Of a stretch of 64,000 bases of DNA, positions 30,265 to 39,129 are shown one piece after another. The position numbers and the translations under genes were made by a program. The DNA is taken from the NCBI GenBank assembly GCA_902789505.1, contig CADAOO010000007.1, positions 1 through 64,000 on the forward strand. Direction: 5' to 3'. Below the pieces are notes generated by a model. The model saw only the letters and a list, made by a program, of their open reading frames with translations, had not been told where the DNA came from and searched no databases. The stretch comes from an uncultured Methanobrevibacter sp. GTDB taxonomy: Archaea; Methanobacteriota; Methanobacteria; Methanobacteriales; Methanobacteriaceae. How positions within the stretch are numbered: the first letter of the stretch is position 1; each line of letters begins with the position of its first letter.

Positions 30265-31155
30265 CTACAATCCACTTGCTTCAATTACAAATAATATACA
30301 AGACCCTGTGATATTTATAGCATATCTTACCAAATAATCTTCAACGACTCTTTCTTCACTCCCTTCACCATGACCCGCAAAATTATTTCTCACAGGAGGA
30401 ATTCCACTTCGTAATAAACTATTTAAACTTGTAAATTCTGATTTCATTTCTTGAGGAACTAAATCATTATCAAAACAAATATTAATTAGTTTACTACATC
30501 GATCTGTTTCATTATACTCCCATCCTTTTTCATCGCAAATAATTTTTAAAGTGCTTTCAAAAGCCTTTAATAATTTAACTATACAATCTTTGTTATCTCC
30601 AGATTGATATTCTTTAATCGCATCAACAAAATCCACATTGACATTTTCAAACAATTCATTATAAGTTAAATTAATTGTTGGTTCAATTATTTCAGTGAAT
30701 GTTACTTCAGAATCTTGTCTTATAATTTGACCTTTAACCATCTTATAACCCATTGATGATTCTTTAAAACGGAGATTAATTAAATCTTGAATTTCACTGA
30801 TATATTCTATAATGTCATCTTTATAAAATTGACCAGCCATATCATTAACTTTATATTTTATTATCAATTCCATTAAATCAAATATTAACTCTAAATTATA
30901 ATCATCTCTAGTCAACACTTCTGTCAGAGTTTCATTATCTTTAACTCCCAACCTATGCTTTGAACTTAAACTAAGCTCACCATATTTCTCACATAACATT
31001 CTATGAATATCCTCATATCCAAAAAGAACCCCAGTTAAAACCTTATCCATTATAAATTTAAACTGAACCCTTAATTTTCTAGGGAGTTCATCGAATATTA
31101 TTACTTCATCAGCATTTCTTGCTTTGTTTCTATCAGAATATAAGTTAGATATCAA
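30265..31155 (-). CDS. Abi-C/HEPN protein of the STM4504/CBY_0614 type, 296 aa
   Basis: The opening (MISNLYSDRNKARNADEV) and the C-terminal abortive-infection segment match what I know of the STM4504/CBY_0614 family. That segment is DCIVKLLKAFESTLKIICDEKGW, then LNSLLRSGIPPVRNNFAGHGEG. The RNNFAGH stretch (Arg256, His262) fits a HEPN-type Rx4-6H motif. The start is a TTG at 31155 with AAGGAGTAG upstream; no ATG is better placed. It sits between the DUF4062 gene (14 bp) and the KAP pair, as the likely effector or RNA-binding partner. Confidence 0.7.
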   Translation of the reverse strand: MISNLYSDRNKARNADEVIIFDELPRKLRVQFKFIMDKVLTGVLFGYEDIHRMLCEKYGELSLSSKHRLGVKDNETLTEVLTRDDYNLELIFDLMELIIKYKVNDMAGQFYKDDIIEYISEIQDLINLRFKESSMGYKMVKGQIIRQDSEVTFTEIIEPTINLTYNELFENVNVDFVDAIKEYQSGDNKDCIVKLLKAFESTLKIICDEKGWEYNETDRCSKLINICFDNDLVPQEMKSEFTSLNSLLRSGIPPVRNNFAGHGEGSEERVVEDYLVRYAINITGSCILFVIEASGL

Positions 31156-31169
31156 ATTGACACTACTCC

Positions 31170-32570
31170 TTAATCAACAATTTTTTTATAAATAATCTGC
31201 TTACCATTCTTAATTTTTTCCAACATTCTTTTATCTGCCAATTCATTCAAATCTTTAGTTGCAGTATTTCGCACAACACCAAACATTTCCATATATTCTT
31301 TTATTGTGATTTCTGATTCATCACTAAATCTCAAAAACTCTTTTTGCCTATCATTTAATCCATTATGCGCATCATTTGCTCTGAAAGTTACTTTAAAGAA
31401 TTCCCCTGTTTCGGCAAACTCAGGTTCTTCCAAACCGTGTGCCCTCATGGCATCCTTCATTCTTTTGATTCCATTTCCAACATGCTCCATGTATTTTGTT
31501 TTTGAAAATATGTTGCATATTGCTTCATTTCTGTGTATTGGACCATCTTTTTCAAGTCCGGAAATTGTCAGCGGATAGACCAAACGTCCTGGACTTTTTA
31601 TTTCAATCCTGTCATTGTAGATATAAAATGTTATGGGGGCAGTAGTTATGGTATAGTCCCTATGAGCCAGAGCATTTACAAGCCCTTCACGTATTGCCTC
31701 AAAGGGATAATCCTGAACAGTTTCTCTTTCAAATCCTTTGATTTGAGAAATATTAACTAATGTTTTGTTAAAGAATAATTTTGCTTCTTTCAATAGCTTT
31801 AAAAAAGATAGGTTATATTCTGCTTTTTCAAAAGTGTTTATTCCTTCATCATCAAAGAATCTGACCATTTTCACCTGATGTGATATGTTGAACTTTGAAA
31901 TGTCTTTAGCGAAAAATAATGCCCCGGCAGTATTTAGCCTGAATTCTCCATTTTCATATTCCCCTGCACGTATTGTGGACAATACGTTTTTCAATCCTTT
32001 TTCATCCCTGATTTTTTCAATCGGTTCGTACTCCAAAACATTGAAAAACAATTCCAGTGCTTCCATATCCACATCATCACAGGAGGAATCAGTTAGGATT
32101 TCATAATCAAAAGCCCTATAGTTTCTTAGGTTTTTATCAATGAAATCCACTAAACTTTCTTTGATTTGTTTAATCAAATCATAGCGGTCATTGAATCTGG
32201 TATAACTATGGACGCCTATCTTTTTTATGAAATCTTTGGTTCTCCCATCTCGGAATTCAACATCCTTGATATAGATTAAGGCATCGTTATGTGTTTTGTT
32301 ATACAAGTCATATTCCAATTCGGTTGGGGAGATGTCGGATTCTAAAATGGTTCCATAATCAGATCCAATTAAACCTATGTAGATATCGGAATTAATCGCT
32401 TCTTTAGAGTATACTTCTTTGGGAGCTGAACCTAATGCAGACAAATCTTCATATAAAAAAACATCAAAAAATCTATTCAGGACATAATCGTTTTCAATCT
32501 CCTGTTTGATGAATTTTCTCTCTTGTTCAAATTCTTTTCTAACACTGCTTATGAAAATTTTATATTTCAT
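31170..32570 (-). CDS. DUF4062 / divergent HATPase / winged-helix protein, 466 aa
   Basis: Three parts are visible. DUF4062 at the N-terminus (KIFISSVRKEFEQERKF, then IYIGLIGSDYG) is a TIR-like alpha/beta fold. A divergent HATPase of the AlbA/RecG-associated type follows around 285-360 (IREGLVNALAHRDY, YNDRIEIKSPGRL, HRNEAICNIF). A C-terminal winged helix sits at about 405-466 (EITIKEYMEMFGVVRNTATKDLNEL). Proteins of this build are usually called transcriptional regulator or helicase-related. Leading a defence operon, it may sense or regulate. Its DNA is slightly less AT-rich than the KAP genes. Confidence 0.8.
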   Translation of the reverse strand: MKYKIFISSVRKEFEQERKFIKQEIENDYVLNRFFDVFLYEDLSALGSAPKEVYSKEAINSDIYIGLIGSDYGTILESDISPTELEYDLYNKTHNDALIYIKDVEFRDGRTKDFIKKIGVHSYTRFNDRYDLIKQIKESLVDFIDKNLRNYRAFDYEILTDSSCDDVDMEALELFFNVLEYEPIEKIRDEKGLKNVLSTIRAGEYENGEFRLNTAGALFFAKDISKFNISHQVKMVRFFDDEGINTFEKAEYNLSFLKLLKEAKLFFNKTLVNISQIKGFERETVQDYPFEAIREGLVNALAHRDYTITTAPITFYIYNDRIEIKSPGRLVYPLTISGLEKDGPIHRNEAICNIFSKTKYMEHVGNGIKRMKDAMRAHGLEEPEFAETGEFFKVTFRANDAHNGLNDRQKEFLRFSDESEITIKEYMEMFGVVRNTATKDLNELADKRMLEKIKNGKQIIYKKIVD

Positions 32571-33353
32571 GCTTAAACCTTCTAAATCTCATTAAGTTAT
32601 TATCTTAAGATTAATTTACACTTGAAATGATAATAACTTTATCAAATAAATAATTAATTTAATATTGTATTATAAAGTATATAAAGTTAATGATTATGTA
32701 AAATGGAAAAACTAAACAAAAAATTATATTTAACTACTAAAAACTATTTTAAGCCATTTATTTTAAATTTAAATACTTCAATTAGATATTTTTAATCAAG
32801 AGTAATCTTTAATCGATAGTATCAAAAAACAGGAAAAAATTGATAATATAATAAATCATTAAGGAAAAATGAACTAAGAAAAATAATGAATTTATTATTT
32901 ATATAGAAATCAATAATAATAAAAGATTAATCTAATTAAAATAATAAAAAATAGAAAACTATTAAAAATATCACTCATAACTTCAATAAAAATATATGCA
33001 ATGAAAATAGCCATATTATCAATTAAATATTGATAATATTAATAATATTAAGAAAGAAAATAAAAATTTAAAAATCAGATGGTCTATTTATATAGTACTC
33101 AATAATAATTAGTATAAGCACAAAATAAATTAAATATGATTCAATAAACTGATAAAATATTATATCAAATTATGATAAAAATATATGCAATGAAAATATC
33201 CATATTATCAATCAAATATTGATAACATTGACAATATCATAAATTATCCATGAAAAATTTGTACCTATAATCCCTCATAACTGATTTTTGAATAATAATC
33301 CGATAGCATTCAACACATGCCAAATGATATCACTACTACTTTTTATATCATTA
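32571..33353. other. 783-bp gene-free AT-rich region
   Basis: No coding sequence is supported. The left part should hold the promoter of the 32570-25925 operon. The right part contains the 189-bp tandem duplication described separately. Confidence 0.5.
32898..33262. repeat. 189-bp imperfect tandem duplication with hairpins
   Basis: Unit 1 starts at 32898 and unit 2 at 33087. Matching markers are offset by 189 bp: TTTATATAG at 32898/33087 and AAAAATATATGCAATGAAAA at 32988/33177. Each unit carries an inverted repeat TTATCAAT...ATTGATAA with a 5-nt loop (about 33017-33037 and 33206-33226). The element lies upstream of the recombinase remnant. It could be a replication, partition or recombination site; none of these is shown. 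Confidence 0.6.
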
Positions 33354-34494
33354 TCATGAGCCCTCACCAACTTTGTTTATGATACCTAAAAGTTCTTTTT
33401 TCAAACCTCGCATTTCCTCAAGTTCACCTCTCATATCACCCACTTCAGATTTTAATGCTTCATTTTCTTTTTCCATCTGAATAAACTGAGGTGATTTGAC
33501 AGACAGCTTTTCAACATCAGTGTTTATGGTAACAGCAGCAAGTGTTGTATATATTCATATTTCAAATCATCAGGATTTGTCATGAAGTATGCTGCATCGG
33601 TTTTGTTTTTGGCCTTTCCCTGCAAGTCATTGACCTTATCTATGCTCATGCCGTCATTATATAATGCTGAAGCATGAAACTTCCTGAGCATGTGGCTTCG
33701 AAACCTGCGGTATCGTCCAACTCTTCCAAGACCTAAAGTGTCATTGATCATCTCAAATGACTGGACCATATATGTCCTGCTGATTTGAAAGAGCGGACTT
33801 TCATCAGTTATTGGCTTATCCCTCAGCAACAGATATGCATTGATGGCCTTAACAGCTTCAGGACTGCAGTATGTAAGATAATACTTGTTTGTCTTTTTCC
33901 TCAGGATACTGAAGGTCGGAACAACGTCATCGACATCCTGCAGATAATCAATAACCTCAAATATGTCCATTCTATGTCTTGGCAGATATTCGGACAATGC
34001 CTCAATGTAATCTCCGATTGTCAGGCTCAGTGTCTCTGTTCTGGCACATCCGCTGGAGCAGGAAAACAGTATGATGGCTTTCATCAGGGGAGAAGCTATT
34101 TGAAAAGCCTCCCTTATCACTTCCTTATCCGGCAAGTCCTTAAAGTATATCGGAGCAGGTTTCTGGATGTTTTTGTCATTGACTTTAGGCAAATCCAATA
34201 CTTCTATGTCATAGAACTTGTAAAAAAAGATGATGCAGTTCATTTCCTTTCTTACGGTCCCGGCAGCATAGTTTTGAAACATGTAATGCCTATATTCGAT
34301 CAGTTTTGATTTCAAGCGGCTGCGCTTCCATTTCACACAGTTCATCTCATCCTCTTCGGCTTCCCAAGAAGTTCCTTAAGAGACATGTCAAAATAGTTGC
34401 AGTACTTTCTCAAAGAAAGCTCATAGCTCTGTGTTGTCCCAATTGCATGGTTACAGCTTATTGTGAAATTTTTGAATAGCTCGTCATTCATCAT
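33354..34494 (-). pseudogene. Tyrosine recombinase/integrase with two frameshifts
   Basis: Three frames join into one integrase. The N-terminal core-binding part (34494-about 34350: ELFKNFTISCNHAIGTTQSYEL) ends at a TGA that overlaps the ATG of the main frame. The main part (33524-34345) has the catalytic Arg in SSGCARTETLSL and HMLRKFHASAL (HxxR). The tail continues after a second shift near 33540 as LAAVTINTDVEKLSVKSP and a coiled coil (KENEALKSEVGDMRGELEEM) ending at 33354. The whole resembles site-specific integrases common in Methanobrevibacter genomes. As written it is inactive, unless the ATGA overlap is a genuine split. It borders the 37-bp repeat array. Confidence 0.75.
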
Positions 34495-34654
34495 ATTAAC
34501 CACTTTTATTTCTCAATTATTAAAAACCTTGTGAGAGAGCGCTTGAAAAGTAATAAGTATCTGAACTTTTGAAAGTTCGTATAAAACTGAATGATGTTGC
34601 AAAGTTAAATTTTGGAATATTAATTAAATTCATGGTTATCAGGTCTCATTTTTG

Positions 34655-35424
34655 TTATATTATTAATGGAACAAAACAGATTACCATTAAAATCAAACTA
34701 ACTATCGCAAATTTAAAAAAACCTTTATACCGTTTTATCTCAAATGGAAAAACATTATTTGCAATATCCGGTGATAAAATAAAAGAACCTACCAGCAAAC
34801 ATAAAATAAAACATAACAAAGAATATTCTAAAGAATAATTATGTAAGAAAATACTTTCAAGGACTCTCCTAAATGAAACACCTAAAATTCCCCAACCAAA
34901 AGGAACACCTAAAAGCATATAATAAACAATTGGATTATAACCGAATACCTGCTCATAATGATCCATTCCATCAAGTTTCCCAACATATAATAATCTGCTA
35001 TCATTATTAAAAACATTTAACCGCAATAGCATGAAAACTGTCGGGAAATTAATACATAAACAAGTTGAAACAGCAGCATAAATCCCTCCTTTAACAAAAG
35101 CCAATGCAAAAAAAGCAAAAGATAATGCAAAACTTGCTGAAGATAAAAGTATTACTGAACCCTGATAAGAAATTCCTTGCAAATAAGGGTCAAATAAACC
35201 TATTTTTTCATCAAGCCAATCTCTTTTATATATCAATATCGAATAATAAACGGATGTCAATAAAAATCCTATAAATGTAAATTCAATTATGAATAAATTT
35301 CTAATGAGAATAAATAAAGATATTGAACCTACTATTGAACAACTTAAATAATTAAAAAAGACCTTATAGCCCTTGATTTTAATTTAGATGCATCTACCAA
35401 GTCCCATCTCCTTCCTAATCCCAT
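34655..35424 (-). pseudogene. Integral membrane protein, frameshifted near its start
   Basis: The open part (34655-35260) encodes about five hydrophobic segments (for example VILLSSASFALSFAFFALAF and ESIFLHNYSLEYSLLCFILC). The true start is probably ATG 35424 (MGLGRRWDLVDASKLK). A missing A in a poly-A run near 35375 would join it to YKVFFNYLSCSIVGSISLF, which runs on in the frame of the open part. The family is unknown. It is the last gene before the recombinase remnant, oriented toward it. Confidence 0.55.
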
Positions 35425-35427
35425 GAT

Positions 35428-35589
35428 TTAAGCCTCTCCATAATAATAATCAAAGATATTTGAAAATACCTCATGCAAACCAGATGATACCAAATCATAA
35501 ATAATAAAATCATGAATATGCCCTTTTACAGGTTTATTAAGAACATTTTCAAAAATAATCTTGCCTAAATCCCATTCAACACAATCCAA
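35428..35589 (-). pseudogene. Small 3' gene fragment next to repeat R1
   Basis: An open frame out of the repeat reads LDCVEWDLGKIIFENVL, then KGHIHDFIIYDLVSSGLHEVF, to TAA at 35428-35430. It has no ATG; a TTG lies at 35587-35589. It looks like the C-terminal piece of a protein whose 5' part was replaced by repeat R1. Confidence 0.4.
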
Positions 35590-35594
35590 ATTAA

Positions 35595-35631
35595 GTTTTA
35601 AATATTCTACTCACAAACATTTATTCCGAAC
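35595..35631 (+). repeat. 37-bp cassette repeat R1
   Basis: First and most divergent copy (three substitutions: ATTCTAC, CTCAC, AAACATTT), ending in ATTCCGAAC. Left flank: the 3' gene fragment at 35428-35589. Confidence 0.9.
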
Positions 35632-35672
35632 CTTAAAATGAATCTGATTTTAAAAAAAACATATTAGGCTTA

Positions 35673-36575
35673 TTAATTCTTCATTAAACTTAATATTTGT
35701 TCTTTTTCATATTTAATCTCATCTTTTGGAAAATTAGGATATCTCTCCAAATATTCATCATATAATTTTATTGATTCATTAAATTTTCCCATAATTCCCA
35801 ATGCTTTTCCATAATATATATAATACATTTTTATCAGACTGTAGTTGTCGAAATAAATTTCAGAAATGATTTTAAAGCCTTCTTGTGATTCTTTGAATTT
35901 CCCAAGATTCGCCAATGACAAATATTTAGTTAATAATAACATTATATCATTTGGATTTTCAGCAAGAGCACAATTAATATACTTATCTGCATTTTCATAA
36001 TCTTTTTTATTTTTATAAATATTAGATGCCTGTAATAAAATAGAAGTATTATTTGGCTCTATTTTTAATGCTTTATTAATATAATTTAATGATTTCCCAT
36101 AATTCTTTAAATCATTATATATAAGACTGATATTTAATAAAGCTTCAGTATTTTTTGAATCAATTTTTAAAATCTTATTAAAATATTCAAACGCCAAATT
36201 ATATTCTTTTAAAAACATGTATGAAAAACCTATTAAATTTAACGAAGCAACATGTTTTTGATTGAATGTTAAAACTTTTTTAAAAATATTAATGGCAAGA
36301 TTATACTCTTCTAATTGAATACATGCAACACCTTTGTTATAATAACCATAATGATAATTAGGAGAATAAGTAAAAACTCTATCAAAACATTTAAATGAAT
36401 TATTTTTATCAAAAAGATAAGCGTAGTATAAACCTTTTAGTGATAATGCTTCAATATTTTTCTTATTAATAAGTAACACTTTATTAATTGATTCAATAGC
36501 TTTATTATATGAATTATTATGACTATACTCTATTTATTTATCTAAATAATAATTAATAATTTTATTTTTAAACAT
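35673..36575 (-). pseudogene. TPR protein with an in-frame stop after 13 codons
   Basis: ATG 36575 follows an excellent TTGAGGTG site and opens MFKNKIINYYLDK, then a TAA at 36534-36536. The same frame continues as IEYSHNNSYNKAIESINKVL and from a GTG at 36479 runs 268 residues to 35673. That part has at least six TPR units (GYYNKGVACIQLEEYNLAI, ALLNISLIYNDLKNYGKSL and others). TPR arrays mediate protein-protein contacts. The single nonsense codon means either a recent pseudogene or re-initiation at the GTG. Confidence 0.65.
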
Positions 36576-36583
36576 CACCTCAA

Positions 36584-36988
36584 TCACCCTCCAGTAGAAT
36601 TATCCTTTGAAAGTTCAAAAAGAAAAATATTTATTAAAAATTCAATTAAATCAATTGTTCCAACATATGTATTAAGTGCAAATAACTCTAATAAATGAGC
36701 TTTTACAAATTGAAAACCGTTGCCTAATCTTTTAGCATCATTATAATCATCATACAGTTCTCTAACATATTTACCAACTTCCCTATGAGGATTATAAGAT
36801 TCCGTACCATTTGAATCATCACCCTGAATTGGACCCAATTTTGTTTGAAATTCTCTTTGAATCAAATAATTATTTATATGATTATTAATTGAATTTTTAT
36901 CATAATTTGGATTTTTAGGGTCACGATTTTTTTTAAATTCTGATATAATATAATCCTGTAAAGTTTTAAATATTTTACTCACAAACAT
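36584..36988 (-). CDS. Hypothetical protein whose start lies inside repeat R2, 134 aa
   Basis: The only ATG is within the repeat, so the first nine residues (MFVSKIFKT) are repeat-encoded and there is no ribosome binding site upstream. The rest (LQDYIISEFKKNRD..., ESYNPHREVGKYVRELYDDY) is acidic with a hydrophobic C-terminal helix near 115-128. It reads like the C-terminal part of a larger protein joined to the repeat. It lies 9 bp before the TPR gene start, so the two form one unit. No family is recognised. Confidence 0.5.
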   Translation of the reverse strand: MFVSKIFKTLQDYIISEFKKNRDPKNPNYDKNSINNHINNYLIQREFQTKLGPIQGDDSNGTESYNPHREVGKYVRELYDDYNDAKRLGNGFQFVKAHLLELFALNTYVGTIDLIEFLINIFLFELSKDNSTGG

Positions 36989-36999
36989 TTATTTCAAAC
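36963..36999 (+). repeat. 37-bp cassette repeat R2
   Basis: Copy of the ATTTCAAAC class with CTCAC instead of CTCGC. The stub 36975-37010 ends within it and the gene 36584-36988 begins within it. Confidence 0.95.
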
Positions 37000-37010
37000 T
37001 CAGTTGGCAT
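36975..37010 (-). pseudogene. 5' gene stub ending in repeat R2
   Basis: ATG 37010, 7 nt after GAGG, opens MPTEFEINVCE and stops at a TAA supplied by the repeat. The good ribosome binding site and abrupt stop suggest the beginning of a once longer gene cut by the repeat. Confidence 0.4.
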
Positions 37011-37019
37011 AATTATTCC

Positions 37020-37403
37020 TCATTTAGTTTTAGTCACAATATCAAAATCCACATCAAGATATTCTTTAGCTAAATCTTTAATTTTTTGATTATATCTTAA
37101 TGTAATTTTTTCACGTTCCCAAATGTCTTTAGCATTTACAGATTTACATTGCCTTTCTTGAATTAAAGCATGATATTCTTTTTCATAATTTTCAACATCA
37201 TAACCTTTAGCAATGAAATTTTCACGTTTATTTTTTTCTATATTTTCAGCTTCTTGTTGCGAATATTCTTTATCAAAATATTTTTGACCATCATAAATTG
37301 AAGATAATAAGAATGATCCTTTGAAATTAAAAATACTTGTCATCCAACCTACTCCCAATATCAGTTTTAAATATTTTACTCGCAAATATTTATTCCGAAC
37401 CAT
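37020..37403 (-). CDS. Hypothetical protein downstream of repeat R3, 107-127 aa
   Basis: The frame runs out of the repeat (repeat-encoded MVRNKYLRVKYLK). A more likely start is the ATG at 37343 (MTSIFNFKGSFLLSSIYDG), giving 107 aa. It is lysine/glutamate-rich with a helical middle (EAENIEKNKRENFIAKGYDVENY). No family is recognised. Single gene between repeats R2 and R3. Confidence 0.5.
   Translation of the reverse strand: MVRNKYLRVKYLKLILGVGWMTSIFNFKGSFLLSSIYDGQKYFDKEYSQQEAENIEKNKRENFIAKGYDVENYEKEYHALIQERQCKSVNAKDIWEREKITLRYNQKIKDLAKEYLDVDFDIVTKTK
37364..37400 (+). repeat. 37-bp cassette repeat R3
   Basis: Canonical ATTCCGAAC-class copy, identical over 37 bp to R4, R5, R6 and R13. Confidence 0.97.
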
Positions 37404-37451
37404 AACCCATTTATATATTGCCCAATTTAGTTAGTGTGTATAAATACACAC

Positions 37452-37961
37452 TCAAACAAGATACGCCAAATAACAAGCTAACAAAGTATTAGGATACTTG
37501 TCATACGCTTCTTGCATTCCATCAAAATTAGGTAATTCAATCGAAGAATCATCTTTAATACTCCTATCTCCAGAATATTCTCTTCTTTTTTTAGCAAACC
37601 CTTCAGAGGGTAATCTAACATATAATAAATCCACAAAACTAATGAACTCATTATTGTTCTTCATATCCTGGTAATCATCAAAAGATTCTTTGGCAATGAT
37701 TCCTTCAAATTCAGGATGCACATCTAACCATTCAATAAGAAGACTATTATAAGCTTTGATTTCATCATCACAAAAATTACATTTCTGACGTACTAACTCA
37801 TTCATATTTTGAATGGTATTTAATAAATTTTTAGATCTTAAAAATTCATCCCTCTCATGCTGCCTATCATATGGAACAAATGAAACAGGCACATAATCCT
37901 CAAGCTCAACTAACTCATCAATATGCTCTCTAATAAAAAAATTATCTACCATTAACAACAT
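37452..37961 (-). CDS. Hypothetical acidic protein, 169 aa
   Basis: Second gene of the unit between R3 and R4. It is acidic and helical, with CNFCDDE near 81, a WLDVHPEFEGIIA segment and a hydrophobic end (NTLLACYLAYLV). The helix with xYPxFxxII-like ending recurs in other cassette proteins (KKYPEHKDLI, EKYPQFKPMI), suggesting related folds. The start ATG 37961 follows TGAGGTGAT. Function unknown; immunity protein is a possibility by context only. Confidence 0.6.
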   Translation of the reverse strand: MLLMVDNFFIREHIDELVELEDYVPVSFVPYDRQHERDEFLRSKNLLNTIQNMNELVRQKCNFCDDEIKAYNSLLIEWLDVHPEFEGIIAKESFDDYQDMKNNNEFISFVDLLYVRLPSEGFAKKRREYSGDRSIKDDSSIELPNFDGMQEAYDKYPNTLLACYLAYLV

Positions 37962-38072
37962 AAAACATCACCTCAGATTATACTTTTCATTATACACTGT
38001 AAGGAATAAAATTAAGAAAAAAACCGGAAAAATCAAAAATTGTAAAAAAAATGACTAACATTATTCTCAAAG

Positions 38073-38477
38073 TTATGCACAAGATTGATAAATAGTTAAA
38101 AAACGAGAGTAATCCTTATCATATTTCTCTCTTTCTTCTTTTGAAAACCCATCATAATAATCATCAAAATCCTCTTTAATAATTTCTTTTAAAAACTTTA
38201 AAAAAGAGGGTTTATCATTTATCAATCCCCAATAATTATTTTCTTGAAGAAAATTTAAAAGATCAATAGAAATATATATGGAGGACATTCTGGATCTAAA
38301 TTCCATTTTTTCTTGACCATATCTATCTCTTAAAGATTCATCAAAACTTTCTCGAATTTCATCAAATGTTAAAAAACTTCTGATAGATTCTGGAATAAAT
38401 TGTTTAGAAGAAATAATATCCAGTTTAATTTCATTGAAATATTCTTGATTAATAAAATCAGTAATCCTCATAATCAT
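38073..38477 (-). CDS. Hypothetical protein, first gene after repeat R4, 132-134 aa
   Basis: Starts 14 bp from repeat R4. Met3 (MRITDFINQEYF) is as likely as Met1. The protein is strongly charged and helical (FLKEIIKEDFDDYYDGFSKEEREKYDKDY). No family is recognised. Followed at 111 bp by the 37961-37452 gene. Confidence 0.6.
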   Translation of the reverse strand: MIMRITDFINQEYFNEIKLDIISSKQFIPESIRSFLTFDEIRESFDESLRDRYGQEKMEFRSRMSSIYISIDLLNFLQENNYWGLINDKPSFLKFLKEIIKEDFDDYYDGFSKEEREKYDKDYSRFLTIYQSCA

Positions 38478-38490
38478 TCATCCCACAAAA

Positions 38491-38527
38491 GTTTTAAATA
38501 TTTTACTCGCAAATATTTATTCCGAAC
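38491..38527 (+). repeat. 37-bp cassette repeat R4
   Basis: Canonical copy, 14 bp upstream of the gene at 38073-38477. Confidence 0.97.
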
Positions 38528-38587
38528 TAAATATACTCGGAGTAATAATGACCGCAATATCCTTACTACTCCAAATAAAAGACAGAA

Positions 38588-38610
38588 AGAGGGATTGAAA
38601 AAATCCCTCT
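38588..38610. terminator. Hairpin, probable terminator
   Basis: AGAGGGATT (38588-38596) pairs perfectly with AATCCCTCT (38602-38610) across a 5-nt loop. It sits in the non-coding gap between R4 and the plus-strand small genes. Confidence 0.5.
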
Positions 38611-38684
38611 CTACAATTTAAAATTATATAATTTTTTTTATTTAAATTTTTACATAAAACAAACAAAAAAGAGGTAAACAAAAA

Positions 38685-38828
38685 ATGTTAAACATAATAC
38701 AAATAACAAACCTAACATTACTAATAATACTAGCAATATTATTATACAAAAACCATGAAAACAAACTAATAATAGCACTATTCATAATATGCATAATTAT
38801 ATTTATTTGTGGGATAATAATCCCATAA
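38685..38828 (+). CDS. Small membrane protein, 47 aa
   Basis: ATG 38685 follows AAGAGGTAAAC. The product is almost entirely hydrophobic with two likely transmembrane helices (NLTLLIILAILLY and LIIALFIICIIIFICG) separated by KNHENK. This plus-strand gene is opposite to the cassette genes and precedes the RHH gene copy. Small two-helix proteins of this kind are common in archaeal viruses and plasmids; the role is unknown. Confidence 0.5.
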   Translation: MLNIIQITNLTLLIILAILLYKNHENKLIIALFIICIIIFICGIIIP

Positions 38829-38942
38829 AATATTTTTTTTATTAAAAAAAAGGATGTGAACTAAAAATGAGCGAATACACAAGCATAAAAATAACCAAAG
38901 AACTAAACGAAAAAATGCAACTAATCAAAAAACAAAACAACT
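38816..38942 (+). repeat. Duplicated block, copy 1 (RHH gene 5' region)
   Basis: About 127 bp nearly identical to 41375-41503, from AATAATCCCATAAAAT to AAACAAAACAACT, differing mainly in homopolymer lengths. Contains the start and N-terminus of a ribbon-helix-helix-like protein. Confidence 0.9.
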
Positions 38943-39129
38943 AGAACAACCAATATTCTATGTAGGCACTGAACCAATAACATGGACAACACTTAAAGAC
39001 GCGCAAACTGGTGATAAATGGAGTCAAGGAAACAATACAGTAACAGTACTATTCAAAGATAATCAAGGAGCATTATTAAGATTCGAAAAATTAGATGAAA
39101 TAAGAGTAGAATACTATCATTTCATATAA
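38867..39129 (+). pseudogene. Ribbon-helix-helix-like protein, frameshifted
   Basis: ATG 38867 gives MSEYTSIKITKELNEKM and stops at TAG 38942-38944. One frame over, coding continues from 38941 as EQPIFYVGTEPITWTTL to TAA 39127-39129. The N-terminus (TSIKITKELNEKMQLI) resembles the DNA-binding strand and helix of RHH proteins, often antitoxins or small repressors. The intact protein would be about 87 aa. The 3' end overlaps the converging gene 39117-39425. Confidence 0.5.

Noticed and set aside
34569-34838. Plus-strand 89-aa frame
   Set aside because: Shadow of the membrane protein gene on the minus strand; no ribosome binding site.
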